From Voacanga thouarsii (taxonomy: Eukaryota > Streptophyta > Magnoliopsida > Gentianales > Apocynaceae): DNA of 64,000 bases. A model generated the notes under the pieces. It made no database searches and was not told the origin of the DNA. It saw nothing but the letters and a program-made list of their open reading frames with translations. A program made the position numbers and the translations under genes. Of this stretch, positions 1 to 13,113 are shown piece by piece. The DNA is taken from positions 372,001 through 436,000 of the forward strand of contig JANUWF010002021.1 in assembly GCA_026120185.1 (NCBI GenBank), written 5' to 3'. Positions within the stretch are counted from its first letter, which is position 1, and every line of letters begins with the position of its first letter.

Positions 1-30
1 GAGCACAATGATTGAGATTGTTCTTACACA
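1..30 (+). repeat. 3' tail of the LARD 5' LTR (partial)
   Basis: Positions 1-30 match 37760-37789 with only a few differences, and the two sequences diverge directly after the shared CACA. That point is the expected LTR end, since it lies about 24 bases upstream of the primer site. The rest of this LTR is outside the window. Confidence 0.7.
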
Positions 31-54
31 TAAAAACCCCCCACGTCAAGTTTT

Positions 55-71
55 TGGCACTGTTGTGGGGA
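55..71 (+). other. Primer binding site, tRNA-Asp type (LARD)
   Basis: The sequence TGGCACTGTTGTGGGGA resembles the Athila/Tat primer site TGGCGCCGTTGCCGGGGA, which is complementary to the 3' end of plant tRNA-Asp. The preceding CAAGTTT is also typical of this group. A few substitutions and a one-base gap show decay. Confidence 0.75.
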
Positions 72-237
72 ACTGTGTTTTTTACATTTTAAAAACATTA
101 ATTCTTGTTGATTTAGCCATGTAATTGTACATACACTTGCACATATCACTAATTTGTTTGTGAATAGTTATTTTTATATGTGTTGTGATTGTACTTCATT
201 TTGGCCAAAATTCTATTTGAAAATTCTTTGATTGTTG

Positions 238-2125
238 TGAAGCTTTGATAACGAAACAGAGACCATGCATGCTATAAAACTAAACAAGAAAAGCAACAGA
301 CATGGTGTAGCGGAGGCAAAAATAATACCTTTACATGTCCTTGGTCTATTTGGTTGAGAAGAACAGGAGCTAACCACTAGAGTAGCTACTTGTCTAGACG
401 ATGATTCCAATGAAAAACCAGCAATCCTTCGACTTCTCTCTTGGCATGAACGTGAAGCTTTTCACTTCTCAGAATATTCCACCGCCCAATCTATGTTGGT
501 GAGACAACTTAGGTAAGGAATTGTCCTTCTTGATCCTTTGCTATTAATTAGCAAAATCAAGAAGATGAAAAGGAAGAAGAGAAATGAGAGAGAGCAAAGA
601 GCAGAAGCTCTGTTAGTTTTTTTTTTCTTTTTGTGTCGTGCGTCTGTTGAAACTAAAGAAAACCCAACGCTTTAATACACTACCTTCACCTATCCAGATA
701 ACCAAAATTCACGGTGTTTAATATTTCAAAACATTTGGAGGCTATCAACAGAAGTAGCTTGGCTTGGCCTTAACTCTTCTGTTTTGTGAATTAAAAAAAA
801 AAAAAAAACTCTTTAGTCTGGGCTATTGGGCCAAAAATAATTTACTATTTTCCTTCAACCCAATGAGTCCAAAAATAATAACCATTAATTATTTATTTTT
901 TGGGCCTATTAAAATAACCCAATAAATAATTAATGAGTCCAAATGCACTAAAATAATTTTTAAGGCTTTTATTAACTAGTTTAAGCAAAGGTTAATTTTC
1001 CTAATTATTCAATCTGGGCTGAGGCCATAAATAATTAATTAACCAATTAAACTAGATAATAAATTTAATTTCTCTCATTCTTTTATTTTATTCCAGTCTA
1101 AAAATAAATTAGACTTCCTAAATAAAATAAAATCCTTTTTAATTGAGACCATTTCCTTAACCTAAAATTAATTAGTACTTACGGGCTATTCCAAGGACTA
1201 AAAAGACACATTGCCTTGACTACTAAAATGACCAAAATACCCTTGCTATATAAATAGCTACATTTTACATTTTAAATATTTTCTAATATCACCATAAGGA
1301 AATATTGAACCTAAAGACAATGTTGTATTAGCTATGTCTTCCACCTACATGTGAAATGAATAAAATACTTCTCTACACATCGCCGTGCGTTTAGAGAGGA
1401 AAGAGTGTACTAACACCTCTCTAAAAGACATATTCCATCCTTAGACTTCTAGTCCAATGATCCACGACTTTTTGGAATATTTTCTCTTTCCAATGGAGCT
1501 ACCCTAAAACTAATATCCATGTCATGTTCTCCAGGGCTCTAGATAATTAGATCATTTGGACAACCATAAGAGGTGATATAGTATAGACACTATCTTGTAC
1601 AAGACTGTCTTGACTAGCTAGTCACATATACCTAACATACAAGTATATTGGTCCTTCTAAAGAACCTCAACTATAGTATATCAAAGCATAGAGTACAAGT
1701 CCATGCTATAACAGTAATAGTCTAGGTTTCTATCTCATAGTACTTTTAGAAACCACTACTACAGGTCCTATTCTACATATTCGAAATACGCTTGTGTTAT
1801 GAAATGAGAAGACTATTCATTAGCTAAAGGTAAGCCATTCCCTATTTAGAATTCATAACACAATAACCTTGTGATAATGAGATTCCTATTCTCATCATTC
1901 GGTTATAAATAGTAGTTTATGTATTAAGTTTCCTATGGTCCATACTTTACCGTAAAAGGCTTCCATTCACATGAACAATTTATTTAAACACAATAGGTCT
2001 TTTCTAATAAAATCGTTTACAAATATAAAGAAGGTTTCACAAAAAAATTCTAAGAAAAATACTTTTATTTCTACAAGTCAAAAATTACATTAGATACCTA
2101 GTCTAAGAGGGCATACATTCCAACA
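238..2125 (-). mobile_element. Copia solo LTR (family A), minus orientation
   Basis: This 1,888-bp LTR reads on the - strand from TGTTGGAATGTATGCCCTCT (near 2125) to TCA (238). It is flanked by a perfect 5-bp target duplication TGTTG at 233-237 and 2126-2130. No Copia interior lies on either side, so it is a solo LTR left by LTR-LTR recombination. The same family recurs at 29057-31096 and as the LTRs of the large Copia at 40524-60846. It carries a TATA-like CTATATAAATAG around 1245-1257. Confidence 0.88.
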
Positions 2126-3126
2126 TGTTGTTGCATTGTCAAATTTGTATTTGATTTATGTTGATTGTTGTTGTACAATGTATTCATTTGGATATTTGAA
2201 TGATTTCAATGTCATTTATTGGTTTATTTATTTATATCTTGTTCTTTGATTGGTTGAGTTGGAATTGTTTTTGAAGGAATTTGTTGGATATGGAGAATTG
2301 TGGCTTAATTCATGGTGTTGGATTGGTTTGAAAATTGGAGATTGGTTGATTAGATGGACATTATACTCAATTTTTGTTGAAATTGATATTTTGAGGTTGA
2401 AAAGAGAAGCATGATATATGATGTACGTTTGGGTATGTAAATTTGTTTTGTGGAATTTCTTTTGGTTTTATGCTCAATCTTTGTTCATTTTTTGTGGAAT
2501 GGAAAATTTTTTATCTCTTTTAGAATATGCATTAAGATTTGAAGGCTAAAGGCTATTTTAGGAAGAAATTTTATTTTGTGTTTTTGTTTGATAAATAAAT
2601 GATCTGTTGGAATTGGAATTTTTGTGCATCTTTAGGAAACTTAAAATCATTACTTTGTCATAAAACATGTTTTTGGGCATGAAAATTTGAGGTTTAATGA
2701 ATATCTTGGAGGTTATTAATATTTTGTGTTTCTCTTGAAGGATAATTTCCCTTGTACATGAACAGGAGAATGCAAGGTGTGATTGAAGACTTTGATCGCC
2801 AATTAAAGAAAACATTGAGAAGTTTGAGGAAGCAGTGATTTCTTTCTTTATTTGCTAAAAAGCTTGGAAATTTTTTTTATTTTTCTTTGTTTTAGTTTAT
2901 TTCTCTTTCTTGCTCCTTTTATGATGCTTTTGTGGTTTTCCTATGGTTTAATTTCAATTTTTGTTAAAGTGCTAGAAAAATGATTTGCATGGAAAATTTT
3001 AATGCGCTATTGTTATGCTTTATTTGATGTGTATTTTGATTCCTCTTCTTAGCATAAATTTTGTTTTATGTTGCTACTCTTATAGGAGTTCATATCTTTA
3101 ATTTATTTATATTTATTCATCTTTTT

Positions 3127-3309
<183 letters not shown>

Positions 3310-3498
3310 CATGGTCTAGACAACCTAGGGGAGCTTCCCTAGGCCTCCAAGACCATGAGAAAATAGTCTAGGCCGCTAGGAAGTTCCCTGAATGGCCTAA
3401 TTTGCTACAATCCTCTTGAATAAATTTTCTTATGTCCGCATGCTTTAATTTATCATGCTTTCTTCCATTGCTGTTCTCTTCTTCTCTTCTTTTTGGAT

Positions 3499-3504
<6 letters not shown>

Positions 3505-3535
<31 letters not shown>
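3505..3535 (+). repeat. (TA)n tract
   Basis: Perfect TA dinucleotide run of about 31 bases within the LARD interior. Confidence 0.95.
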
Positions 3536-3538
<3 letters not shown>

Positions 3539-3749
3539 ATTCAAATTTCAATTTTGGTTATGTTATAGTATTATCACTTATGTTTGACATTTACTATATT
3601 TCACCTATTTTAGTAGTCTTATTTTCTTATTCTTGAATATTACACTTCTCCATAAAGTTGCGATCACTTGGGGAGTATTACTAACCCTCTTTCCTTTTTT
3701 CTTCATTTTAGTCCAATTTAGATGAGGTTATTATTATATTTATGCCAAT

Positions 3750-3777
3750 GAGGACATTGTCTAATTTAAGTCTGGGG
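3750..3777 (+). other. First polypurine-like tract of the LARD interior
   Basis: The sequence contains GAGGACATTGT followed by TTTAAGTCTGGGG. It closely resembles the end-of-pol/polypurine context common in Athila/Tat elements (a GAGGACAATGT-type box followed by TTTAAGTNTGGGG). A second similar tract lies at 4821-4855, so this one is probably an internal copy. Confidence 0.5.
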
Positions 3778-4820
3778 AAGGGGTTAGGTTTATATACTCT
3801 CTTCAAGTTTATTATGCAAGGAGTTATTGTTTATGAATTGGGTCATGAGTTATTGTTCATGAATTAGTCCATTTTTTTTTGTTGATTTTGAGGACTCATG
3901 ATTTTGGGGAAAATTTTCTTCGATTTTTGGACTTTGTTGGGCCTTAATTATATTGTTGTTGTCTACCTTGTGGCTTGAGAATTGAATTTACCACCTATTG
4001 GATAAGTTTATCTTTGGGTAAACTTGTACATTAGGAATGAAATAGTTAGATCTTGAGAATTTAAATTAACCTTGTTTAGGCTTTAGTAAAAGTGACACCA
4101 TCTTATTTCTTAGGCATTGAGGTAGTAGTTGTGATGAAGTATAAGCATGAAACTTTAAGTTAATCTTTGTTCTATGATTTCTCAATTTGTCCTTATTTCG
4201 GGTGCGTAAATGAGGATTAAGGTAAAATAATAAGAGAATTAAACAAGGTGGTACAAAAACTGCAAAAACTTCATCTATATCTTTACTAGGCCTTTGTACA
4301 ATCTTGTTTAATCAACAAATATATATATAGAAAAAATTTCTAGAGTAAGGTAAACCAAAAGTTGAAAAATCATTATTATACATCTTTACTAGGCTTTTAC
4401 ATTACCTTACTACAAGAAAAAGAAAAATAGAAAAATGGAAAAAGTATTGAGAGAATAAAGCTGATAGACCAATCCTATATTTGCCTATTTGGACTTTGGT
4501 GGTTAGGAGATCATAGAACTTAGAATTAACTTATTGGCGCTAGCTTATATAAATCACTCTACTCACTTTCGAAACCTATAGAATCAAAATGGAACACCTT
4601 CAATGAGCATAGACTTGCTTAACTTAACTTCAATGCCTTTGATTTTTTTTCATTCCTAATTTATTAGTTTACACAAAAATCGACTTGGCTAATTGGGTGT
4701 TGGACTTCATTCTTAACTTAAAAGGGAAATAACACCTTTATTGTCTTAGCCTATTTATGTTCAAAAGTCCTATTTTAGCATGTGAAAAGAATCTTTTTGC
4801 ATGTGGTACTTTTTAGGTTT

Positions 4821-4855
4821 GCTCGAGGACAAGCAAAGATTTAAGTATGGGGGTG
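4821..4855 (+). other. Polypurine tract before the LARD 3' LTR
   Basis: GCTCGAGGACAAGCAAAG is followed by TTTAAGTATGGGGGTG and then TGTGATGAGG. This is the characteristic junction between interior and 3' LTR in Athila/Tat-like elements, and it fixes the LTR start near 4856. Confidence 0.72.
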
Positions 4856-5356
4856 TGTGATGAGGCTTCATCACGTATAAATTTTTTTACTATTTTTGTG
4901 CTTTAATGAAGATATATTCTTGTTCAAATCACCGCTCACCACTCCACTTTCATCTTGTTTTGCTAGGAAATGGAAAAGATCAAGTGACAATTAAAGGAAG
5001 AAGAAAAATGGAGAAATGGAGGAAAAATGGAACAAAAGAAGAACGTGTGAAGTTTTTGTTCAAGAAGAAGGCGGGAAGTTCCCTTGGCTGCCATTTTTGT
5101 TTTAATTTGTTCATGTTTTCTAGAATGCTCACATCCCAGGGAACTCCAACTTTCCTAGGACACCAAGTTCCAAGCATATGTGTATAGGTGAAATAGGTTG
5201 GCAGCCCAGGGAATCGTAAGTTCTCTCGGCCACCAATTTTTCTTCCTGTTTGTCTAAGTTTTCCAAAAACCTCATGGGCTAGGGAAAGTTTCCTAACTCG
5301 CCTGGTTTCTATTCTTTTTGTTATGTTTTTCTAGAAACATCACGACCTAAGAAGCT
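4856..5356 (+). repeat. LARD 3' LTR, segment 1
   Basis: The segment starts with TGTGATGAGGCTTC directly after the polypurine tract. From about 5085 it holds a diverged array of GGGAAGTT/CCTAGG-like motifs spaced roughly 60-75 bases apart. It is cut at 5357 by the Gypsy chromovirus LTR. Confidence 0.65.
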
Positions 5357-8300
5357 TGTAACACCCTACTAACTACATAACCTAAAAGGGGCAGGGATGT
5401 CACCATGTCCTTTGGACAAGGGGTTTTTATAACTAGGTAGTTAAAAAGATGAAGAAATAATCTAAGTTTAAAACTTATTACAACCCAAAAAAATACTTGC
5501 ACAAGTCTCAAAATAATTAAATAATAACTAAAATCTCTCAACAAACAAATACAAGCAACATTAATCTTCAAAACTTAAGGCAACATAAAGCAATTCAACC
5601 TTTAAAGTAGGATTGACCTGAAAACATGACATAAAAGGGTGATGATAAATATTTCTTAGTAAGTCCTGTGCATGCTCATGATAATTTAAGTAAATCGTTT
5701 AATGTATGTAGATTTTAAACAAGTCACAATAAAAACTCTACAAGTTCAGAAACTCATCTTTAAATATTGAGTGGTATTTTATTAGCTTTTGCAAACTAAA
5801 AAGTACAACTTGTAAATAAATAAACCACTCAAACAAAGTTTACTATGAAACCCTGCATCATAGTCATGGCCACGAAATCCTGCATCATGACTGTGTATTA
5901 TGAAACCTTGCATCACAATACAAGTGGTAATCGGCCTACAGGGTCAGATTCTCCTCCATCTCTACACCTAAACTTACCGATTGTCCATTCCGGAAAAGAA
6001 ACAATCCATATGGACAGAGTTGGTACCATAGACTGGCTTGTCCAACCAGAACTGTCACCTTGTCTAGAAAGAATTTATCTCCTGATAGTTGCCTCCACCG
6101 AGAGACTTACCCTCTCTTCCAAGGTTAGCTCTAACTAGCCTACCCTTATTGAGTACTCAACATTATGCTTGTCGCACTTGTGAAAAGTAAAATCAACAAA
6201 GTGTTTTACCTTGAGGAAGCAGTTATGGCATTTAAACAATCTAGTAAATTTTGGTTTAAGAAAAATTTCAAATTTTGCTTGGAAAACTCTTTGCTTGTGT
6301 TCAAAATTATTTTATTTTAGCAGAAAAGATAAAGTCCCCATAATTGCATCCCAAAGTACATCTTTATTGCAAACACACACATTTGACTTGTAGGAGTGCT
6401 CTGGTTCTTCAAAGAGCTTTATGTAAGGACTTACTTGATCTCTTGATCTCACATATTAAAATCTTCCAAGTCCTATTCAAGGCAACCTAGCTCCACCTAG
6501 GGTAAATTCAAAGTACATATCATTATTGGCCAACAACTGTTGTAGCATATATGCGTAAACAAATATATAACCCCAAACTCCAAGAATTCATAATCACATA
6601 TTCAATCCAATATTCACTAATAATGTCATTGACTCATATTGACAGCTACATCCAATAATATACAACAGGCATCACCCATTAAGGCTAAATAATGTGCTAT
6701 TTTATAACTAGTAAATGAAAACAATCATTTGTAATATAAAATAATAATTTTATAGGTAATAAATTTCATATCACATATAAAAACTGGTAAACTATATGTA
6801 TATGTTATCTTAGGAAGTAGAGACTAGTTAATTGATACAATATATTAATAGATAGTAGTTTATTTAATGCTTAATAATGGTTCTAAAATTAATTGATATT
6901 TGAGCACACTGGAGTTTTGGTATTGTTATTAATATATATAGGTAAATATAAAAGAAAATAATTTGATATTTCAATAACATAAGTAAGAGTGATATTGTTA
7001 ATAACTAAGTATATCTAAAGGTAATAATTATGTTAAAAGCAATAACAAGAACATAAATAATATTAGCAATATAACAAATATAAGTAATGTATATAGAAAT
7101 AATAATAAAACTAATGATAATGGCTTTAAAATAATATTTATAATAATATTATTAATATTTTACTAAAATGATAATGTTTAATAATATTATTATTACTAAT
7201 AATATTGGTGATAACTAATAATGATGATGATGATGATGATGGTAAGAAAAATAATGATAACGATTTAAGTATAAAAATAACAATAATATTACTATTAATA
7301 ATTAAAAGTATCAATAATTTTGCTATTAATAAATAAAGTAGCAATCATACAAGCAGAAATACTAATAATTATTTATCACAGCAAAAGTAGCATTCATAAA
7401 AACAATAATAATAGTTGCAAGGTGAGAATAATTATTAATGGTATTACCAACATTATTAATGCAACAACAACAACAACATTAATCTCCAACATCAACCATA
7501 TCATCACATGCTTTAATGGCATATAGTTTCTATTCTCATATCTCCTAATAACCATGTCATAATCCCACATTAAAATTCAAGACCTAAATATAATACATAA
7601 AGCAATCCTATTGCATGCCTTAACCTTTATCATAAAAATCACCTATACCATAAATATTTCCCCCAACATCATTATAAATCAAATTAATCCGTCTATATTG
7701 ATATCATCCTATACCACTTGAATTCAAAACAAATAAAAAGTTAGATCAAAATACTTGTCTTGATGATCATTCCGAAGATGATATTTGGCTAATCAAAATC
7801 TTGATTACTTTGATGAACACGTTTGAGAGTCCAAATGAAAAGCTCAGTCCATGACCACCAATAATTTTGGTCAAGAGGACATTGAGAAGAAGTGTGAGAT
7901 AAAGAATAAGAGAAATGAAAAGAATGAATATGAAATGTTTGTTTTTTGAACATGGTTTACCTTTTTGATCTTCTTGACTTGAAAGAAAAAAAAATGCTTG
8001 TTTGATCCGAGTAAAGAAAGAACTATGATTGGTTTGGTGTTATAAAATATGTTAAAGGAGAGAATAGGTTGATCTTTAGTTATTTTGAAGGTTTTACAGT
8101 GGTTTGGGATGTTTAGAAGTGGCTAAAGGGTTGAAGAAAGATAGTGTGTATTCTTGGTGTTCTTGAGAGAACTTTAGAGAAAATTAGAAGAAGAGGGAGA
8201 GTTCTTGGATTGAAGATGTCTGAATAGCCTTACTAAGGGCGGTGTTTCAGTTTTGCTAGGAGAGAGGGAGTCTAGGAGCTTATTCAAATTTTAAATTTGA

Positions 8301-9822
8301 GAAATGGTTGAGGAGTTGGTGGAGGTTTTTGAGGAAGAGGACTGCTAATGGTGTTTTTATCTTTAAAAATTTCTTGCTATTCAATGGTGGCTCACGTAAT
8401 TAATCAAGAGATGAAAGAGAAATAGAGAGTGCTCTAGCCTATAGAGCTAGCCGAAATTCTTTGAGGAATATGTGCATAAATTATAGTTTAGTTTGATGGA
8501 TTTGGTTGATAGATAAGTGAGTGTTTGATGGAGCAAAGTATGGATTTAATTTTCAAATTCAAAGTATTTTGAATGGAGAGAAATTAGGAGATGTTTGAGG
8601 TGCTTTAATGGAGTTTGTTGGCCATGGTTGAAGGTAAAAGAAAGGATGTTCAGTTATCATGCTAAGGGTGGCCAAAAATGGTGAAGAAAAATGAAGAAGA
8701 AAGACTACTTGAATAACAACTAATTTATCTGGAAAAATTTCTGGTTGTTTAATGAAATCTAGTAAGGTTTGTTGAGCAAAAATTCAGTACTTTGAAAGGA
8801 TTTGGTTGCTATAAACTACGAGTGTTTCAAGGCCCTTTAATAGAGTTTTCCAGCTATCAACTTGAAGAAATAGGCTATTGAAGAACTAGTTCAAGAAGTT
8901 GAAAGCTCAAAGATTTCATGGCTACACAGCTTTCATGTTTGCTGGAAATTTTTCTGGTTTAGATGGCCTAAGAATGCTTCAAAATTCACCAAGAATTTCC
9001 AGCTTTTCTTAACAACAATGGTTGTTTTCTTTGCAAAGAAATAAATGACACCCAAGCAGCCCAAGTTTCGAAAATTAGCAAGAAGAAGAACTAAATAATA
9101 TTTCCAACTTTTTATCCTAACAAGAATAACCGAAAATTGAAGTTCTTTAGGAGTAATTTGGTGTTTTAATCTTAGATGATAAAATATCCTTTTAGTTCTC
9201 CTATGATTTGGACAAGTTGTTTCCCAAAAAAAAAAAAAAAAACTAGAATTTATTTAAATTCCAAGACCATAATAATTTAAAACATTTTATAAGAAAATAA
9301 AAAGAATTCATGTAATAAAATATTTTCAAAGTCAAATATGTTAGGACATGGATTGCTAAAATAATGGAGGTTAAAACTCCTCTAGATTTTCTTTAGGACT
9401 AGATCACATGGTTAGAATATTACTATTGTGATTGCCTAAGACAAAATTCCTAGACTCATGGATTGCAAGAAAAAAAATTCAAACATTAGTTAGGATATTT
9501 AAAAATAATACTTAGTCGATGGGATTTGAACTTTAGACCTTAGGAATTAGCATCAAAGCTCTAATCACTTCACTACATTAATTCTTGTTTCTATTTTCCC
9601 AACTTAATTCTCTTCCCTCCTATATTCTAAGCTTCTGCTTCTCTCATCTCTAAGCAAAATTCCCTAAATAGTGCCAATACTCATCAAACATGAATACATC
9701 ATATAGTGCACATATAATAATTCTAAAAAACACAAATCCATCCAGAAAATATTTAGTCATACAATATGTCATGAAATGTAACTCATCCCTCTAATTCTAG
9801 GGTAAGCTTAGGTGGGGTTTTA
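5357..9822 (-). repeat. Gypsy chromovirus 3' LTR (4,466 bp)
   Basis: This LTR aligns from end to end with 13115-17672. Shared landmarks are the TGTAACACCC terminus, a short tandem repeat around 5845-5923, ATT-rich tracts around 7100-7250, and the far end CTAATTCTAGGGTAAGCTTA at 9791-9810. Small open frames within it (for example 5845-6138) also occur in the other LTR and look like non-coding shadows. Confidence 0.85.
5845..5923 (+). repeat. Short degenerate tandem repeat in the Gypsy LTR
   Basis: A unit near ATGAAACCCTGCATCATAGT is repeated about three times with changes. The same array is present in the other LTR at about 13602-13676, so it predates the insertion. Confidence 0.7.
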
Positions 9823-9838
9823 CCCCCTCCCCCCCTTA
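9823..9838 (-). other. Polypurine tract of the Gypsy chromovirus
   Basis: The + strand reads CCCCCTCCCCCCCTTA directly beside the inner edge of the left LTR. On the - strand this is a purine-only run immediately upstream of the 3' LTR, as required for plus-strand priming. Confidence 0.8.
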
Positions 9839-9869
9839 GAAGAATTTCATCCTAAAATTTAGCGTGTAC

Positions 9870-11898
9870 CTTTATATCATGTTGGGATACTTTCGCATCA
9901 TTCATTCCTCCATTTCCCACGTGACATCTTGTGCATTGTGATGCTCCCATAACACCTTCATCTTTGGTATCTACTTATTCCGAAGAGTCTTGATGCTTCG
10001 ATCTAGAATCTCAACTGGTTTCTCCATGTAACTCTCATCAGGTTGCAATAGCAAAAGCTCATCGTTAAAACATGTTTCAAATCAAAATCGTACATCTTCA
10101 GCTAAGATATATGAAACACGTCTTGTAATCTCATCAAGACGTCTGGTTAGTCCAATCCATAGGTGACAGTTCCAACATTTTCCTCCAATCATTCACGTAG
10201 CTCTTCTGTCGACTCTGAGTCATCTTCAATCTTTCTCTTATTACTTTTACCTTATCTGCCATTTCTTGAACACAAACTTGACCGGATTTGTTAATCTGCC
10301 TATCTTCTATCCATCCCTACTTCAATGGTACTTAACATTTCTGGCTTTGAAACTCTTCATATAGGGCCAAACCAATAGAATATTGGTAATTGTTGCTGTA
10401 GGCCTATTTGCATGTGGCACACATTTAGTCCACTTATCAACAAAGTCTAATATATATGCCCTCAACATGTCCTCCAATATCTGAATAAGTCTCTCCAACT
10501 GGCCATTAATTCTAAGGATATGCTGTAGTATAGAACTTCCAAGTTGATCCTATTATATCTTAGAACTTAGAATAAAATCTTCTAGTGAACCTAAGATCTT
10601 ATTTAGATACAATACTTGATGCATCCCATGCAACCTCTACCTTGGCTACGTCTACCTTAAAACTGTCCTTGATTACCTCTCATTCTATAAATAGATCTAT
10701 GTTCAACTAAAAGTTTCACTTACTAAACTTAACGAAAATTTATGCTACCTCTACTTTCTAACACCAATTTCAACTATTCCATGACCTTAATGGCATTCAA
10801 AATACATCAAGTATCATCTAAAAAGTCACCATAAAAATATCAAAGTAGGATTGAAAATCCTATGCATCTAACCCATAAGCAGTAGAGACCTTGTCAATCA
10901 GTATGACATCACCACCTATCCTTAGTACCTATCTCCAATGTTAGTTGCAATTTCAGGTATATCCCCTTCTCAAATTCACACTTAATGATATCTTTATCTC
11001 AATTCTAATTTAGGAGTAACCATATATATTCTTGATAATCAAACTATTCATTATTCTCTAGTCTATACATAGCTTTTAGAATTCCATCCTTTTCTTATAC
11101 CATTATTACTAGGTCCTGTAGGCTACAACACCAGGTTAGTATTCCTTTAACAATAGTTTATGAACCTTCACTTTGATTATTATACATCATATTTCCTTTA
11201 CCCTACCTCTTCTAAAATTTAATCATATCTATCTGATCCATGAAAATGCATCATTCTATCTTTATAACTAACTCAACTCCTTGCTTTGACAATTATTCCA
11301 TGTCTAATATGCTATCGTAATCCCCAAAAGAAAAACGAGTCAAATTCCCGATAAATTTTATCTCTCTAGCTAAAATTTCATTTCTGGGATCAAACTTATA
11401 GATCCTTACTTCCTTGTACAACAGAGGATGCTTAAATAATTAATAAGAAAATTTATAACTATTCACAGTTGATGGATTCGGCTTTTATGCTCTAGCTTAT
11501 CACTACTCAAATGAATAGTACACCAGAAAATATATATAGCCTATGTAGAACAAAGATCAAAGAGCGTATTCTTTTAGGAAAAATAAAGAATTAACCTAGC
11601 ATTATGACTGCATCCGATCTCATGTCCTCCCTACTCAAAGCAAACATCTTGGTCATCACTTACGGCTTTAACTTATTTCTCCAATAACTACATTTCCTTA
11701 GTTAACTAAATTTGGTGGTGGGGTCTTAATTGGGCATGTCCAACTATCACCTTAGTAGATCCCTCAAGTTTTGTTCTTTTTCATACTCTTCTCCCACATC
11801 TAGCTTCAAGTGCTCTGCTAGCTCGTATTCAAGTATTGAAAATTCCCTATCATGACCAGTTCTACCTCTAATTGTAGTTTTATGTCTAGGTGCCATCT
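9870..11898 (-). pseudogene. Gypsy chromovirus gag-pol remnant
   Basis: Read on the - strand, the order is gag start, protease, reverse transcriptase, integrase, chromodomain-type end. A possible gag start (MAPRHKTTIRGR) is at 11898, but most of gag is gone. A protease C-terminal segment with FGDYDSILDM is near 11200-11410. Weak reverse-transcriptase/RNase H traces span about 11150-10560. Integrase sequence with LIQILEDMLRA is at 10503-10443. The C-terminal block with EKPVEILDRSIKTLRNK and later VTWEM and MRKYPNM is at 10028-9870, matching the chromodomain-adjacent end of plant chromovirus integrases. Many stops and frameshifts interrupt it, so it cannot make a working polyprotein. It resembles Tekay/Del-type elements, but I cannot place the clade firmly. 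Confidence 0.7.
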
Positions 11899-12008
11899 TC
11901 AATCATTATCGCCATAACTATAGGTCATCAAATGCATACATATGCATGCAAACATATAGTGCAAAGATAACATATATAGCTTTTGCTCACTCGTTGAGCA
12001 TATAGGAG

Positions 12009-12890
12009 TTTTTTTTTTTTTTTTTGAAAGAAGTGAAATACTCAAAAGTTTAATTCAAAATAAATCATACTTTAACACAAAGAAATTGGGTATCACAGAT
12101 GATATCTCTGTAGGAATCAAATGCTCATTAGCAAGAAAGTAAATAAGGCCATGATCTCAAAAAATAAATTCCCTAATCATTAAATTGCATCACAAATCTC
12201 TAAGTCTTCTCGCTACCTAGTTGTCACTCGAGTAGTCAAAAACAGGTTCTTCAAGCTATCCTCCTCTACTTTTCCGGAAATCTAATCCCAATCTAAACCT
12301 AAGTGTACTGCCATCATTTCCACTCCTCCTAGGACTCTCCTCCACCTTCCCTTTTCCCTTATTTTTTGCCCCTAAGATTGACTCCCTAAGTGCCCTAATA
12401 CCCAAGGTGAGTCTACCCTCTGACTGGGTCCCTCATTATTGGACTTCTCAAAGTTAAAACCAACAAGGGTAATGTTAAACTTTCCTATTGGTGGAGTCCG
12501 AGGAAGCACAACTACCTCCTCTTTCTCCTCATCAGACTCTTCCATCCCCTCTTCTCTTTTACTATCAGTATCATCCCATCTCTTCTCCTCATTCTTTGTC
12601 AACATCACTCAGTTCCTTACCTCCCTCACCATCAGCATCACCCATCTTCTCTCCTCCCTCACCAACTAAGTTAAGATCAGGAGCTTCCTTCCCAGCCTTG
12701 CTATCTGAGAGTATATCAACCACTGGTATGGGAGGGTCCACCACCTGCATATCGTCAACACGTCCCTCTTGCCCAGGTAACTCTATCTCAACAACCTCAA
12801 CCTCCATCTTCTCTTCCTTACCATCATCAGGCACAACAGGGTTTGGAAACCTCAATCTCTATCTTACCGCCACTGCTCTCTAACTCAAAC
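12009..12890 (-). other. Possible poly(A)-tailed retroposed insertion with an acidic ORF remnant
   Basis: The segment sits in the Gypsy leader between primer site and gag start. It begins with about 17 T on the + strand (12009-12025), which would be the poly(A) tail of a - strand insertion. On the - strand there are two consecutive acidic, Glu/Asp/Lys-rich frames (12855-12589 and 12608-12372), one containing PGQEGRVDDMQVVDPP and the other GMEESDEEKEEVVVLPRTPP. Composition is more GC-rich than its surroundings. This could be a 5'-truncated LINE or a retroposed host mRNA. I do not recognise the protein and found no target duplication. Confidence 0.4.
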
Positions 12891-13099
12891 CAATATGACC
12901 TAAGTTTGGGTTCCGTATTAGAGGAGGATAGGTCTCCTAAAGAAATTGGAAAAGGTGCTCTACCACACATGAAAGGCCAATCTCAAGTAACGGATGTGAA
13001 TCTTCTAACCATCGTACAAACAAAACACACAAATTAGTACTAGAGATTATAAAATTTAATGTTATAAATCCAAATATTGTCAATAGTTGCCTAAACCTA

Positions 13100-13113
13100 G
13101 GCTTTGATACTAC
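13100..13113 (-). other. Primer binding site of the Gypsy chromovirus
   Basis: The - strand reads GTAGTATCAAAGCC directly after the LTR end TGTTACAA. It is close to TTGGTATCAGAGCC, the initiator tRNA-Met primer site, with a few changes. It shows that the right-hand LTR is the 5' LTR. Confidence 0.75.

Noticed and set aside
240..253. Reverse primer-site-like AAGCTTTGATAACG, suggesting a complete Copia to the left of position 238
   Set aside because: Perfect TGTTG duplications at 233-237 and 2126-2130 show a solo LTR, and the sequence to the left is LARD leader.
5845..6138. 97-codon + strand frame with repeated ATGAAACCCTGCATC-like units
   Set aside because: It lies in a Gypsy LTR. The sister LTR has only part of it (13598-13786), and the frame comes from a short tandem repeat.
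12488..12883. 131-codon + strand frame rich in Ser and Pro
   Set aside because: It is antisense to the two acidic - strand frames and is the expected shadow of Glu/Asp-rich coding sequence.
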